Assembly: GCA_030424595.1 (NCBI GenBank)
Contig: JAUHWG010000018.1
Coordinates: 124,001-188,000, forward strand
DNA length: 64,000 nt
Source: Polyangia bacterium
GTDB taxonomy: Bacteria > Myxococcota_A > Polyangia > Nannocystales > Nannocystaceae
Direction of reading: 5' to 3'
Shown: positions 26,218-34,976 of the stretch, one piece after another
How the letters are laid out: the number at the start of each line of letters is the position of its first letter
Numbering within the stretch: position 1 is the first letter of the stretch
The notes under the pieces: generated by a model
Databases searched by the model: none
Told to the model about the DNA's origin: nothing
Seen by the model: the letters and a program-made list of their open reading frames with translations, nothing else
Made by a program: the position numbers and the translations under genes

Positions 26218-27051
26218 CTAGGGGGTGTGCGGGGAGGGGGTCGCCTCGCGGGTGTGCAAGTTGAAGGTCGCCCCCCGATCGAGGATGTGCAGCTTTATGC
26301 CAGTCAGACATATGACCGCGCCAGTCCGGGCGTGACCCATCGACGAGTGCTCCAGCGACGACGCGTCGACGACGGTGATCGCCCCGGCGCCCTCGACCTG
26401 GAGGACATCCTCGGGGCTGATGAAGGCCGCGGTGTCCTCGTCGAGGCCGATACCGACGGCGAAGGGGTTGTAGGCCAGGGCGGTCAGGAGGCGGCCGAGA
26501 CGGTCGCGCTGGCGGAAGTGCTGGTCGATGACGACGCGGTTGGTCATGCCAAAACCGGGGGCGAGCGAGGCCATCCCGGCGCGCGGAGTCGCGCCTCCCT
26601 TGCCGAACGCGATCATGTGCTCCGAGAGGATCGCCGCGCCGGCCGAGGTCCCGCCGACCGTGACCCCGCAGGCGTTGAGGCGACGGATCGCCTTGGCCAC
26701 CGGAGTGCCGCCGAGGATCGTCGAGATCCGGAGCTGGTTCCCGCCGGTCAGGAAGATCGCGGTCGCGCTCTCCAGGAGCTCCAGCCAGTCCTCGCGGTCG
26801 GCGTCGCTGCGCTGCTCGTAGCCCAGGGAGAAGGACTCGGCCGCGCCGAGCTCGCGGAAGAGCTCGACGTAGCGGGGGCCGGTGTCCTCTAGGCGCGAGG
26901 CGGTCGGGATCACGGCGACCCGCGCCGCGTCGCCGCCGGAGAGCTCGACGAAGCGGCGGAGGATCGTCTGGCTCCCTTGCTTGTCCTCGGCGCCGCCGAC
27001 CGGGACGATCCATCCGCGGGACTTGTCCTCGTCAATCTTCGCTGGGCACAT
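26218..27051 (-). CDS. cphB: Cyanophycinase
   Basis: A 277-aa serine peptidase of family S51 that cuts cyanophycin into beta-aspartyl-arginine dipeptides. It shows the N-terminal GWIVPVGGAEDK, IFLTGGNQLRI, and the nucleophile motif GGTSAGAAILSEHMI with the catalytic Ser. DQHFRQRDRLGRLL and GIGLDEDTA complete the family pattern. No signal peptide is seen, so it acts inside the cell on stored polymer. It lies between iadA (22-bp gap) and cphA (54-bp gap), matching a single transcript for synthesis and mobilisation. Confidence 0.96.
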   Translation of the reverse strand: MCPAKIDEDKSRGWIVPVGGAEDKQGSQTILRRFVELSGGDAARVAVIPTASRLEDTGPRYVELFRELGAAESFSLGYEQRSDADREDWLELLESATAIFLTGGNQLRISTILGGTPVAKAIRRLNACGVTVGGTSAGAAILSEHMIAFGKGGATPRAGMASLAPGFGMTNRVVIDQHFRQRDRLGRLLTALAYNPFAVGIGLDEDTAAFISPEDVLQVEGAGAITVVDASSLEHSSMGHARTGAVICLTGIKLHILDRGATFNLHTREATPSPHTP

Positions 27052-27073
27052 GGTTCATTCGCTCCTTGTTCCT

Positions 27074-28267
27074 CTAGTCGTTGGCTCTCTCGAAGGTCCC
27101 GAGCACCGTCGGCGCGCCGTCGCGGAGGAACCAGCGCCCTCCGACGAGCACGCCGCGGAGCTGGGCCGGGGCGTCGTCGCGGTCTTTGCCGCCGCGCAGG
27201 ATCAGAAGATCCGCGTCGGCGCCAACCTCGATCCGGCCCTTGCGCGGCAGGCGGAGGTGGTCGGCGACGTTGCGGGTGAACACGGGCAGGGCGCGGCGAA
27301 GCTCGACCCCGCCGCGGACGAGCTCGCTGAGGGCCGCCAGGAGGGTGGTCGCCCGGCCCACGTCCATGGCCACGACGCGGCCGCCCTCGCCGAAGACCGG
27401 CATGCAGCCGGCGCCGTCGGAGGAGCAGGTCAGGCGGGCGTCGGGGAGGCTCTCGTCGGCGAGCCAGCGGGCGATCGCGTCGACCGCGAGGAGACCGTCG
27501 CCGGGGTCGTCCTCCGGGAAGGCGGTCACGTCGACGGTGCAGCCGCGGCGGCCGAGCTCGCAGGCCTCGGCGTAGAGCGCCCGCTGGCGGTTGACGTGGG
27601 TCGGGTGGAAGACCCGCGGCGGCAGCTCGGTCTCGTCTAAGGCGCGGCGGATGAGCTCCAGGCCGCGGCGACCGTCGCCCAGGTGAAGGTGGAGGATCCC
27701 CGCCTTGCCGGTCATCAGACCGCCGACGTGGCAGTCGCTGGCGACCCGCAGGAGCTCCTCGTAGGTCGGCTGCGACGAGCGGTGATCGGAGATCGCCAGC
27801 TCGCCTACGCCGATGATCGGATCGACGTAGACGATGTCACGGCGGACCGAGCCGGTGAGCGTCGGCACCGGCAGCTCGTAGGCGCCGGTGTAGCAGTAGG
27901 CGCTGAGGCCCTCCTCGCGCAGGCCGTAGGTCCTCGCGACCAGATCGGCGACGGTGCGGGTGGTCCCGTCGGTGCCGAGAACGCCGACGACCGTCGTCAC
28001 GCCGGCGCGGGTGAGATCGGTGAGCTGGACCGGCGGGACCCGGGTCGAAGGCCCCGCCTCGCCGCCGCCGCCCGTCAGGTGGACGTGGGCGTCGACGAGG
28101 CCGGGGATCACCGTCGCGCCCCCTAGGTCCTCCTCGACGCCGTAGGCCTCGGGCAGGGACGGCAGATCCTCGCCGATCGCGGCGATCCGTCCGTACGCGA
28201 GCAGGAGATCCCGGCGCCCGCAGGGCTCAGGGGCGAAGAGGTTCGCGTTTCGGAGGAGCCGGATCAT
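27074..28267 (-). CDS. iadA: Isoaspartyl (beta-aspartyl) dipeptidase
   Basis: A 397-aa amidohydrolase-superfamily metalloenzyme that splits beta-aspartyl dipeptides, the product of cyanophycinase, into aspartate and arginine. The metal motif DAHVHLTGGGGE (His61, His63) and the segment GELAISDHRSSQP are visible, followed by HLHLGDG, FHPTHVNR and CSSDGAG. The usual carbamylated Lys that bridges the two zincs appears to be replaced by Glu156. The first gene of the cluster; TTGTCG/TACCGT (spacing 18) lies just upstream, with the ATG 9 nt after the -10. Confidence 0.93.
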   Translation of the reverse strand: MIRLLRNANLFAPEPCGRRDLLLAYGRIAAIGEDLPSLPEAYGVEEDLGGATVIPGLVDAHVHLTGGGGEAGPSTRVPPVQLTDLTRAGVTTVVGVLGTDGTTRTVADLVARTYGLREEGLSAYCYTGAYELPVPTLTGSVRRDIVYVDPIIGVGELAISDHRSSQPTYEELLRVASDCHVGGLMTGKAGILHLHLGDGRRGLELIRRALDETELPPRVFHPTHVNRQRALYAEACELGRRGCTVDVTAFPEDDPGDGLLAVDAIARWLADESLPDARLTCSSDGAGCMPVFGEGGRVVAMDVGRATTLLAALSELVRGGVELRRALPVFTRNVADHLRLPRKGRIEVGADADLLILRGGKDRDDAPAQLRGVLVGGRWFLRDGAPTVLGTFERAND

Positions 28268-28276
28268 CGGCGGCGG

Positions 28277-28306
28277 ACGGTACACGAGTGCGCGAGGGCG
28301 CGACAA
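28277..28306 (-). promoter_or_regulatory. Candidate promoter of the cyanophycin operon
   Basis: On the minus strand, TTGTCG (plus coordinates 28301-28306) and TACCGT (28277-28282) are spaced by 18 bp. The hexamers match sigma-70 consensus at about four positions each. The -10 ends 9 nt before the iadA ATG, so the message would have almost no leader. Confidence 0.5.
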
Positions 28307-28393
28307 GGCGCGGTCAGCTGACTGTGCGGCATCGGCATCGGCGCTGGGCCGAGGCACGCGGCCTCAGGCCGTCTGCGTCCGTAGCCCCCGGCG

Positions 28394-28471
28394 GCCGAGG
28401 AGTGGCCGAGGAGTGCCGAGGAGTGGCCGAGGAGTGCCGAGGAGTGGCCGAGGAGTGCCGAGGAGTGGCCG
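28394..28471. repeat. 21-bp tandem repeat (GCCGAGGAGTG-based)
   Basis: About three and a half copies of a 21-bp unit made of an alternating 11+10-bp GCCGAGGAGT core. It lies between the iadA start and the stop of the Cys-rich lipoprotein gene. Confidence 0.85.
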
Positions 28472-28515
28472 AGCGGGCCGAGCGGAGAGGTGGGCCGGGC
28501 CCACCGGGCCGCCGA

Positions 28516-29274
28516 CTACGGAGCCGGAGGCAGCGGGCCGAACTCGGAGTTCTCGAGCGAGGACTTGGTCGGGTCGCAGCCGTCGGCGGCGACGTAGACC
28601 GAGGACGGGGCGCCGTTCACCCACATCGTCGCACAGCCGCCTTCGCCGACCGGCTTGCCCGGATCGCAGCGCTTGCAGATGAGCTTGTTGTCGCTGTTGG
28701 TGCAGGTGAAGTTGTCACCCTCGTCGTCGCAGTAGAACTGACGACAGTACTGGTCGAGGACGTCCTGGCCGGCGTTGGAGGTCGAGGCCTCGTAGGCGGG
28801 GACGGGGCTGTTGGGGTCGTCGCAGACGCCGAAGTCGTTGACCGTGAGGCCGGCATCGCAGGCGCCGACGTTGGGCTTGCAGCCCCGCTTGCCGAGGTTT
28901 TCGGCCTGGCAGGCGATGTAGATCCCGTTGGACTCGACGGCCTCGTTGTAGCGGACGACGAAGTCGCTGAGCTGGTCGAGCTGCGAGGGGTCGCAGGAGA
29001 TCTGCTTGTCGGTGGTCGAGCAGACCGTGTTCTCGTTGGACGAGCCGAACTCGTCGCTGTTGCCCGGGGCCGCGCAGGCGGCCTCGTAGCGCTTGTCCTG
29101 GAGGGCGGCGGCGAAGGTCTCGTCGGCGAGGCAGTCGTCGACGTTGCCGCAGCGGAGCACGTCGTCGGAGTTCTCCGGGTTGAAGATCGCGGAGCAGCCT
29201 GCGACGGACGCGGCCGAGACGAAGACGACGAGTGAGGCGCGGAGCCAGGAGAAGGACATGCGGCGGGACTCCAT
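28516..29274 (-). CDS. Cys-rich lipoprotein, 252 aa
   Basis: An exported lipoprotein: the hydrophobic signal (WLRASLVVFVSAASVAGC) ends in a lipobox with Cys at about residue 27. The mature part has about 16 further Cys residues spread through acidic, Asn/Asp-rich sequence, including FYCDDEGDNFTCTNSDNKLICKRC, so several disulphides are likely. No family is recognised. The start at 29274 is given; ATG at 29259 with GGAG 9 nt upstream is equally possible and still leaves a full signal peptide. The 78-bp gap to the histidine kinase gene upstream on the same strand would allow co-transcription. Confidence 0.75.
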   Translation of the reverse strand: MESRRMSFSWLRASLVVFVSAASVAGCSAIFNPENSDDVLRCGNVDDCLADETFAAALQDKRYEAACAAPGNSDEFGSSNENTVCSTTDKQISCDPSQLDQLSDFVVRYNEAVESNGIYIACQAENLGKRGCKPNVGACDAGLTVNDFGVCDDPNSPVPAYEASTSNAGQDVLDQYCRQFYCDDEGDNFTCTNSDNKLICKRCDPGKPVGEGGCATMWVNGAPSSVYVAADGCDPTKSSLENSEFGPLPPAP

Positions 29275-29352
29275 CGAGAGATCGGGGGGATGGGCCTAGA
29301 GAGGTTGGCCAGGGATGGCCCGAGAGAGGGTGCCTGGTGACCTAGCGGTCCA

Positions 29353-30906
29353 TCAGACGAGGTCGGGCGAGGATACGGGGGTCGCTGAGGGAGCGCAAGC
29401 GGGCAGATCGATGACGAAGACGGTGCCCTCCGGGCCGCTACGGGGGATCTGGACCGATCCGTCGTGGTCGGAGATGATCTGCTGGACGATCGCCAGGCCG
29501 AGCCCGGTGCCCTGGGCCTTGCGGGTGTAGAAGGCCTCAAAGATCCGCTCGGCCTCCTCATCTTCGATCCCGGGGCCGTTGTCGGTGACCGTGATCATGA
29601 CCCGATCGGCCGGCGTCGCCACGCCGAGGGTGATCTCAGGGCTCCGCTCCGGGTCTGGAGACTCGGCCAGGGCCTCTTTCGCGTTCCTCAGCAGGTTGAG
29701 GAGGGCCTGGCGCAGCTGGCCAGCGTCGCCGATGACAAACGCCTCGCCCGGGATCTCGCGGCGGAGATCGATCCCCGCCTGGCTGAACTCCTCGTCGATG
29801 AAGTCGAGGAGGTTGTGGAGCTCTGCGGCCAGGTTCATCGGCTGGAGATCGGGCTTTTGCCGGCGGGCGAAGGCGAGGTAGTCCTCGGTGATCAGGGCCA
29901 GGCGATCGACCTCGCCGGTGATCCGCGCGAGGAGCTGATGGGCCTCGGGGCTGGCGTCGACGAGCTCGTCTTCGAGGAGCTCGGCGTTGAGGGCGACGCT
30001 GCTGAGGGGGTTGCGGATCTCGTGGGTGACCTGGGCCGCGAGGCTGCCGACGGCGGCGAGCCGCTCGCCTCGGATCAGCCTGCGCTCGCGCTCTTGCAGC
30101 GCCTCGGCCATCTGGTTGAACTCGCGGGCGAGCTGCGAGACCTCGTCACCGGCGCTCCCGTCCCCCTGCTCGATCCGCTGCTCCCACTCGCCGCGCCCGA
30201 GCCGGCGGACGCTGGTGGTCAGCTGGCGCAGCGGTCTCAGGGTCAGGATCACGCCGACCGCGGCCGCGAGGGCGAGGAGGGAGGCGACGATCGTCAGGAT
30301 GATCGTCAGCCGTTCAGTTTCGCGCTCGGCCTGGCGGACCTGGTCGCTGAGCTCGCGGATCGCCTTGGTGACGAGGCTCTCGAGGGCGAGGAACTGGCGG
30401 TTGATGTCGCTCTGCGCGCGGATGTCGCCGATGACCTCCGCCGGCGGCCGCTCCTCATCGGCGGCGACGGCCAGCTCGATCTTGGAGATCGCGTCGTAGA
30501 GGAGGCGGACGTCTTCGAGGTTGTCGGGGCCGCCCAGGCGCGCCGGGTTGTCGAGGGCGTCGTCGACGACGTAGCGGGTCTCCTGGACCAGGCGCGTGAG
30601 CTCGGCGAGGGCCTCGGAGAGGAGCGCCGCCTCGGCGGCGGCGAGGGCCTGGGGTTCGCTGTTGCGGGCGCGGCTGTCCTCGACCCAGACGTAGATACGG
30701 GCGGCTTGGATGCGAGCTTCGGTCAGCCGCGAGTTGAAGACGACGTAGACCGCGGTGAGCAGGTCAAAGCTCGCCTGGAGCGCGCGGACCTGCCCGAGGA
30801 TCGTCCACGACGACGCCCCGGTGGTGATGAGGACCATCATCACCAGGGCGACGATCCGCGCGGCCAGGCTCTGACGGAGGCGGAGTGGGGGGCGATCGTT
30901 GACCAC
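29353..30906 (-). CDS. Membrane sensor histidine kinase
   Basis: A 517-aa inner membrane kinase. TM1 is at about 15-37, a periplasmic helical sensor region spans about 40-205, and TM2 is at about 207-228. A HAMP linker follows (LRPLRQLTTSVRRLGRGEWEQ). The HisKA motif VTHEIRNPLSS carries the phosphorylated His. The HATPase_c domain has N (LLNLLRNAKEAL), G1 (VTDNGPGI), F (FEAFYTRK) and G2 (GTGLGLAIV) boxes. No response regulator is adjacent, so it is an orphan. It begins with GTG, and TAGAGT lies 8 nt upstream, consistent with a leaderless GTG message. Confidence 0.93.
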   Translation of the reverse strand: MVNDRPPLRLRQSLAARIVALVMMVLITTGASSWTILGQVRALQASFDLLTAVYVVFNSRLTEARIQAARIYVWVEDSRARNSEPQALAAAEAALLSEALAELTRLVQETRYVVDDALDNPARLGGPDNLEDVRLLYDAISKIELAVAADEERPPAEVIGDIRAQSDINRQFLALESLVTKAIRELSDQVRQAERETERLTIILTIVASLLALAAAVGVILTLRPLRQLTTSVRRLGRGEWEQRIEQGDGSAGDEVSQLAREFNQMAEALQERERRLIRGERLAAVGSLAAQVTHEIRNPLSSVALNAELLEDELVDASPEAHQLLARITGEVDRLALITEDYLAFARRQKPDLQPMNLAAELHNLLDFIDEEFSQAGIDLRREIPGEAFVIGDAGQLRQALLNLLRNAKEALAESPDPERSPEITLGVATPADRVMITVTDNGPGIEDEEAERIFEAFYTRKAQGTGLGLAIVQQIISDHDGSVQIPRSGPEGTVFVIDLPACAPSATPVSSPDLV

Positions 30907-31045
30907 CGGGGCGGACTCTAGCAGGCCCGCAGGCGGCCGTCTTGGCCTCGCGCTCGCGGGTCGGGGCCGCTGGGCCCCTTCCCCTGGGGCCCGTCACGTG
31001 CGAATGTTGGGCCGCGCCTCCTTGTTTCCCGAGGGCGTCGCCCCC

Positions 31046-32170
31046 ATGTCGATGTTCAGCTCCCGTCTCCGTTCCTCTGCGCTCGCCGGACTAACGGCGA
31101 TCGCGATGACTTCCAGCGCCTTCCTCCCGGTGCAGACGGCGAACGCCGCCGGTATCTCGTTCGGGGCGATGAGCGCCTACACGACCGCGAACACCGAGCT
31201 CGGCGGGGGGTCTGTTCTCGGCCTCGAGGGCGATGATGAAGCCGCAGCGTCGTTGACCGCGGCGCTGCGTCGCGAGTTCACCGCTCGGGGCGTGGGCGGT
31301 GGCAAGGAGATGTCGGCGGTCGAGCTCAAGCTGACGATGGGCTGCGAGGAGCCGCCGCCGCCCGGCTGCATGGCCGAGGGCGGTCGCACGCTCGGCGTCA
31401 GTCAGATGGTCTACGGCTCGGTGGTCAAGGCTGGCGACGGCTACACCGTCGACCTCACGCTCCTCGACGTCGACGGCGGTGCGGTCACGGAGACCCTGAA
31501 GACGCCGCTGAGCGCCGACGCGTTCGGCGAGGGGGTGATCGATCAGACCGCGAAGGATCTCGTCGATCAGATGCTCGGCGCGGAGCCTGAGCCCGAGCCC
31601 GAGCCCGAGACGCCGACGCCGATGCCGGGCCCGGTCGTCGATGAGCCGGCCGACGACGGCGGCAGCAGCCTGGTCTGGGGCCGGCACGACGCCGCTCGCT
31701 GGAAGAAGATCGGGCTCGCGACCTCTGGCGCGCTCACGGTCGTCTCGATCGGCGCCGCGGTGGCGACCAGCCTGATGATCCGCCGCAACGGTCCGGTCTA
31801 CAACGACCTCATCGACGCCGCGAACGCGAGCCTCGACGACGACACCCCGGGCAACGACGTCAACCCGAACACGATGCAGGATCTCTGCGACGTCGCCCGC
31901 ACCTCTCCGCCCGGCGAGATGGGCACCGTGACCAACAAGCCGGTCGCCGAGGTCTGTCGCCGCGGGGACACCCTGGCGACGGTCGCGACCGCGAGCTGGA
32001 TCGGCGCCGGTGTGTTCGCGGCGTCGACGATCGCCTTCACGACGCTCCTCTTCGTCCACAAGGAGAAGAAGGACGGGGCGACGGCGAAGCTTCGGGCCCA
32101 CGGGGCCGCGGTCGGCGTGTCGCCGATGAGCCACGGCGGGGCGATGGTCGGCGGGCGCTGGAGCTTCTAG
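31046..32170 (+). CDS. Exported protein with C-terminal membrane segments, 374 aa
   Basis: The N-terminal signal peptide (RSSALAGLTAIAMTSSAFLPVQTANA) has a likely Ala-x-Ala cleavage site. The soluble domain (about 35-190) has a CEEPPPPGC disulphide candidate and TLLDVDGGAV, resembling the alpha/beta repeats of TolB-N or PEGA-associated myxobacterial proteins. A Pro/Glu linker (EPEPEPEPETPTP) follows, then two membrane helices (about 230-255 and 320-345) with a Cys-containing loop between them. Function not assignable. The ATG at 31046 follows GAGGG and starts the signal; longer frames do not. Confidence 0.75.
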   Translation: MSMFSSRLRSSALAGLTAIAMTSSAFLPVQTANAAGISFGAMSAYTTANTELGGGSVLGLEGDDEAAASLTAALRREFTARGVGGGKEMSAVELKLTMGCEEPPPPGCMAEGGRTLGVSQMVYGSVVKAGDGYTVDLTLLDVDGGAVTETLKTPLSADAFGEGVIDQTAKDLVDQMLGAEPEPEPEPETPTPMPGPVVDEPADDGGSSLVWGRHDAARWKKIGLATSGALTVVSIGAAVATSLMIRRNGPVYNDLIDAANASLDDDTPGNDVNPNTMQDLCDVARTSPPGEMGTVTNKPVAEVCRRGDTLATVATASWIGAGVFAASTIAFTTLLFVHKEKKDGATAKLRAHGAAVGVSPMSHGGAMVGGRWSF

Positions 32171-32252
32171 GCCGCTGGCCGTCGCGGGGGCGAAGACGGA
32201 GACCTCGCCGCTCGCACGCCCGGGCTCGAGCGGGGGACCGGGGTCGCTCCCC

Positions 32253-33248
32253 TCACTCGGCGATGTATCGATCATAGGAGTCGACCTGCTCGGCGTAGCG
32301 GCTGCAGTGGCCGCTCATGTCGATCATCGCGGTCTGGAGGAGGAGGCTCGATGGCAGGTCCTCGGGCTCCGGCGGGGCGAGGGCGGCGAGGAGCGCGGCC
32401 CGATCGTCGCCGGCCGCGTGGGCGTCGGCCATCTGCTTGCCCAGGTACCAGCGGAGCATCTGCATCTCCCGGTCGATGCCGACGTGATCCTGGACGAGGC
32501 CGCGCCAGCCGCTCTGCTTGTCGATCGCGAAGTCCGGATCGCGGGCGAGCGCACGCTCGAGCAGCCGCACCTGACAGAAGGACTCGCGGGCCATGATCCC
32601 GAAGATCGCGCCGTGGCTCGGCCTCAGGTCGCGGAGGGCGGGGCTCGGCGACCAGCCGCGGGCGACGGCGAAGGCTCGGGCCTTGTCGGCGATCGATCCT
32701 CCGATCACCCCGTAGATCAGCGGCCCCCGCCCTCGCAGTGCGGCGCCGAGCTCGAGAGCGGCGCGGAGGTGGGGATCGTCAGCCGAGGTGGAGCGGCGGA
32801 TCGCGAGCTCCGCGAGGCGATAGAGGGCGATCGGTTGGATCCACCGATCTTCTGCGGACGCCTCCGGCCCGGAGAGGCTCTCGTCGCGGATGCAGGGATC
32901 GTCGCCGAGGCCCCCTCCGGCGTCGCTCCAGCGGACAAAGGCCTCGAGGGCGACGCGCGCGTCATCGTCGAGGTCGGCCTCCGCGATCGGTGCCGTGTCG
33001 TCCGCTTGGGAGTCCAGGATCTCGGAGCTCGCGAGCGCCTCTAGGGCAGCGCTCAGCCGCTCTCGGGCGCCGGGCGTACCGACCGACTCGGGGCTGCCCT
33101 CGGCCCAGCCGATGACCTTGGCCCAGCGCGCCTCGATCACCTCCGGAGGATCCTCAGGCAGCGAGACCCAGGGGCCGAGGGTGAGGTAGCTGAGCACCCC
33201 CGTGATCCCGAGCACCAGGACAGCGACGAACGAGATGGTCCGGAGCAT
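32253..33248 (-). CDS. Hypothetical membrane-anchored protein, 331 aa
   Basis: The N-terminus has a single hydrophobic helix (about residues 4-24, ISFVAVLVLGITGVLSYLTLG), most likely a membrane anchor. The rest is a predicted helical, Ala/Leu/Asp-rich soluble domain with a few conserved-looking Cys and Trp residues (IRDESLSG, WRGLVQDHVGI, LRWYLGKQMADAH). I recognise no family. The ATG at 33248 lies 5 nt after TACTCT. It is 16 bp downstream of the next minus-strand membrane protein gene, so the two may also be one unit. Confidence 0.65.
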   Translation of the reverse strand: MLRTISFVAVLVLGITGVLSYLTLGPWVSLPEDPPEVIEARWAKVIGWAEGSPESVGTPGARERLSAALEALASSEILDSQADDTAPIAEADLDDDARVALEAFVRWSDAGGGLGDDPCIRDESLSGPEASAEDRWIQPIALYRLAELAIRRSTSADDPHLRAALELGAALRGRGPLIYGVIGGSIADKARAFAVARGWSPSPALRDLRPSHGAIFGIMARESFCQVRLLERALARDPDFAIDKQSGWRGLVQDHVGIDREMQMLRWYLGKQMADAHAAGDDRAALLAALAPPEPEDLPSSLLLQTAMIDMSGHCSRYAEQVDSYDRYIAE

Positions 33249-33264
33249 GGCCTAGAGTAGCCGC

Positions 33265-33741
33265 TTAGATCGCGCCGCGGAGGACTCGAGCGCCGACGCC
33301 GAGGGCGACGTTGAGCCCGTTGGCGGCGATCATCAGGATGCCGATCCTGCGGAAGCGGGCGCGGATCGCCGGTAGCTCGGCCTCCGTCGCGAAGACCCGC
33401 CGCGGCCAGAGAAACCACGAGACGTGGACGAAGAGGGCGAGGACGAGCGCGAGGAGGGCGACCTTTGCGGCGACGAGGCCGGTCCACAGAGGCCCGGCGC
33501 CCGGCGTTATGAGGACGAGGGCGACGCCGCTCAGGACGATCGCCAGCGCCCCGCTCAAGACCTTCCAGCGCGCCCCGTGGACGACCGTGAAGAGGAGATC
33601 CTCGAAGTCCGCGGCGCGCGCGAAGAAGCGCTCTGCGCGGGGGTGAAGGACGAAGATCGAGAAGACCATCGCCCCCAACCAAACCCCGCCGCCCGTGATG
33701 TGGACGCCGATCCGTAGGGCCGCGAGGACGAGGTCAGACAC
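33265..33741 (-). CDS. Four-helix membrane protein, CopD-like
   Basis: A 158-aa inner membrane protein with four helices (about 5-28, 55-78, 85-110 and 128-150). The His in RIGVHITGGGVWLGAMVFSIFVLHP and the HVSWFLWPR segment recall the CopD/cytochrome-b-like superfamily of metal- or haem-associated membrane proteins, but this is fold-level similarity only. It starts with GTG, and TATCCT lies 6 nt upstream, predicting a leaderless transcript. It is followed after 16 bp by the membrane-anchored hypothetical gene. Confidence 0.7.
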   Translation of the reverse strand: MSDLVLAALRIGVHITGGGVWLGAMVFSIFVLHPRAERFFARAADFEDLLFTVVHGARWKVLSGALAIVLSGVALVLITPGAGPLWTGLVAAKVALLALVLALFVHVSWFLWPRRVFATEAELPAIRARFRRIGILMIAANGLNVALGVGARVLRGAI

Positions 33742-33964
33742 CGGCGGAGGATAGCGTACTGCAATACGGTGAGGTGGACCTCAGGGCGCGGCGGGTCGTC
33801 CGTTCGAAAAGGAGCGCAGCGCTACGCGCTGAGAACGTTCAATGGGGAGGAGACGCTCTCGGAGCGGCGCTGCGCTCCTCTTCTTCACGGGCTGGCCTGT
33901 GGGCCTGGGGAGCTCAAATGGGTGTAGTCGCGGGCTCCTCAGCGGGGGAGATTGGGCATACTTA

Positions 33965-34003
33965 GCAGCCCCACATGCGGGTCTGCCCCGCATGTGGGTC
34001 TGC
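33965..34003 (-). terminator. Strong hairpin after the SMP-type gene
   Basis: Arms 33965-33981 and 33987-34003 pair over 17 bp with one mismatch around a 5-nt loop. It lies 11 bp past the stop codon of the minus-strand gene at 34014. There is no T-run, so it may act as a stabiliser or a non-canonical terminator. Its right arm and loop (33983-34003) recur exactly at 50483-50503. The remainder of the 33742-34013 gap has no gene. Confidence 0.6.
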
Positions 34004-34013
34004 GAGGGACTTC

Positions 34014-34976
34014 TCAGGGGGTCGAGATCCCGGGGACGCCGACGTTCATCCTCAGGACGCCGGGGTTGCCCGTCGGGCCGCTAAAGAGCGCGAAGTTGGT
34101 GATGTAGAGGTTCTTCTTGCCGGCAGGTCCGCGGCCAAAGGCGACGGTGGCCGGGAAGTCGAGGCCGTCCTCAGCGTCTGCGAGGATCTCGATGTCGCCG
34201 TCATCCCCGTCGACGCGGAGGAGGAGGTTCTGTTGGTTCACGGCGACGTAGATGTCGTGGTGGACGTCGAGGGCGATGCCGTCGGCGCCGAGGAGGAGCT
34301 CATCCTCGACCAGGACCTCGGGATCGCCGGGGTCCCCGTCGCCGTCCATCGGGATCCGGACCAGCCGCGGCTGCTGCGAGTTCGAGACGATGAGTGAGTC
34401 GCCGTCGAGGGCGATCCCGTTGGCGCCGATCGGGAAGGGCACCGGCGAGATCTCCGGGTCGCCGAAGAGGAGATCGTCCTGGAACCAGAGCTCGAGGTCA
34501 CCGTCCTTCGGCAGCTTGTAGACCGCACCGGCGATGCTCTCGGTGATGTAGAGGTCGCCGGACTTGTCGAAGACTAGGTCGTTGGGGAAGGTCCCTGCGC
34601 TCATCGACGCGACCTGCGAGACGTCGCCCGAGGGGGTGACGCGATAGACCCCGGTGTTCTCGTCGAACGAGCCGAGGGCGACGAAGACGTTGCCGGGGCC
34701 GTCGGTCGTCATCCCGAGGAGAAAGCCCGCGCCGGGGTTGAAGGACGCGAGAGTGCTGACATTGCCCTTCTTGTCGATCTTCAGCAGCTCGCCGGTGGGG
34801 GCGACGGAGGCGAAGACATTGCCCTTCTTGTCGACGGTGACGCCCTCAGGGTTCTCGCCGACGGTCGGATCCAGGTCGAGGATCATCGTCAGCCCCTGCA
34901 TGCACTTTGCGACCGCGTCAGGGTTCGCGCTGAGGGTGAGAGCGAGGGAGAGAGCGCCGAGGGAGAGTAGTCGCAT
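34014..34976 (-). CDS. Exported SMP-30/NHL-type beta-propeller protein
   Basis: 320 aa. A signal peptide (LLSLGALSLALTLSANPDAVA) precedes a propeller with six recognisable repeats, for example GVTVDKKGNVFASVAPTGEL, NDLVFDKSGDLYITESI and GIALDVHHDIYVAVNQQN. The pattern fits SMP-30/NHL proteins, which are often lactonases or ligand binders. Secreted or periplasmic. The ATG at 34976 starts the signal; an extension to 35165 is compositionally unlike coding sequence. A 7-6-7 palindrome at 35033-35052 lies 57 bp upstream and could be its operator. Confidence 0.85.
   Translation of the reverse strand: MRLLSLGALSLALTLSANPDAVAKCMQGLTMILDLDPTVGENPEGVTVDKKGNVFASVAPTGELLKIDKKGNVSTLASFNPGAGFLLGMTTDGPGNVFVALGSFDENTGVYRVTPSGDVSQVASMSAGTFPNDLVFDKSGDLYITESIAGAVYKLPKDGDLELWFQDDLLFGDPEISPVPFPIGANGIALDGDSLIVSNSQQPRLVRIPMDGDGDPGDPEVLVEDELLLGADGIALDVHHDIYVAVNQQNLLLRVDGDDGDIEILADAEDGLDFPATVAFGRGPAGKKNLYITNFALFSGPTGNPGVLRMNVGVPGISTP

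Noticed and set aside
24625..26892. 755-codon plus-strand open frame opposite cphA and cphB
   Set aside because: Asp/Glu/Val/Leu-biased antisense shadow; both genes on the other strand have full family motifs.
28394..28471. 21-bp repeat as a CRISPR or attachment site
   Set aside because: Units are contiguous without unique spacers; a minisatellite.
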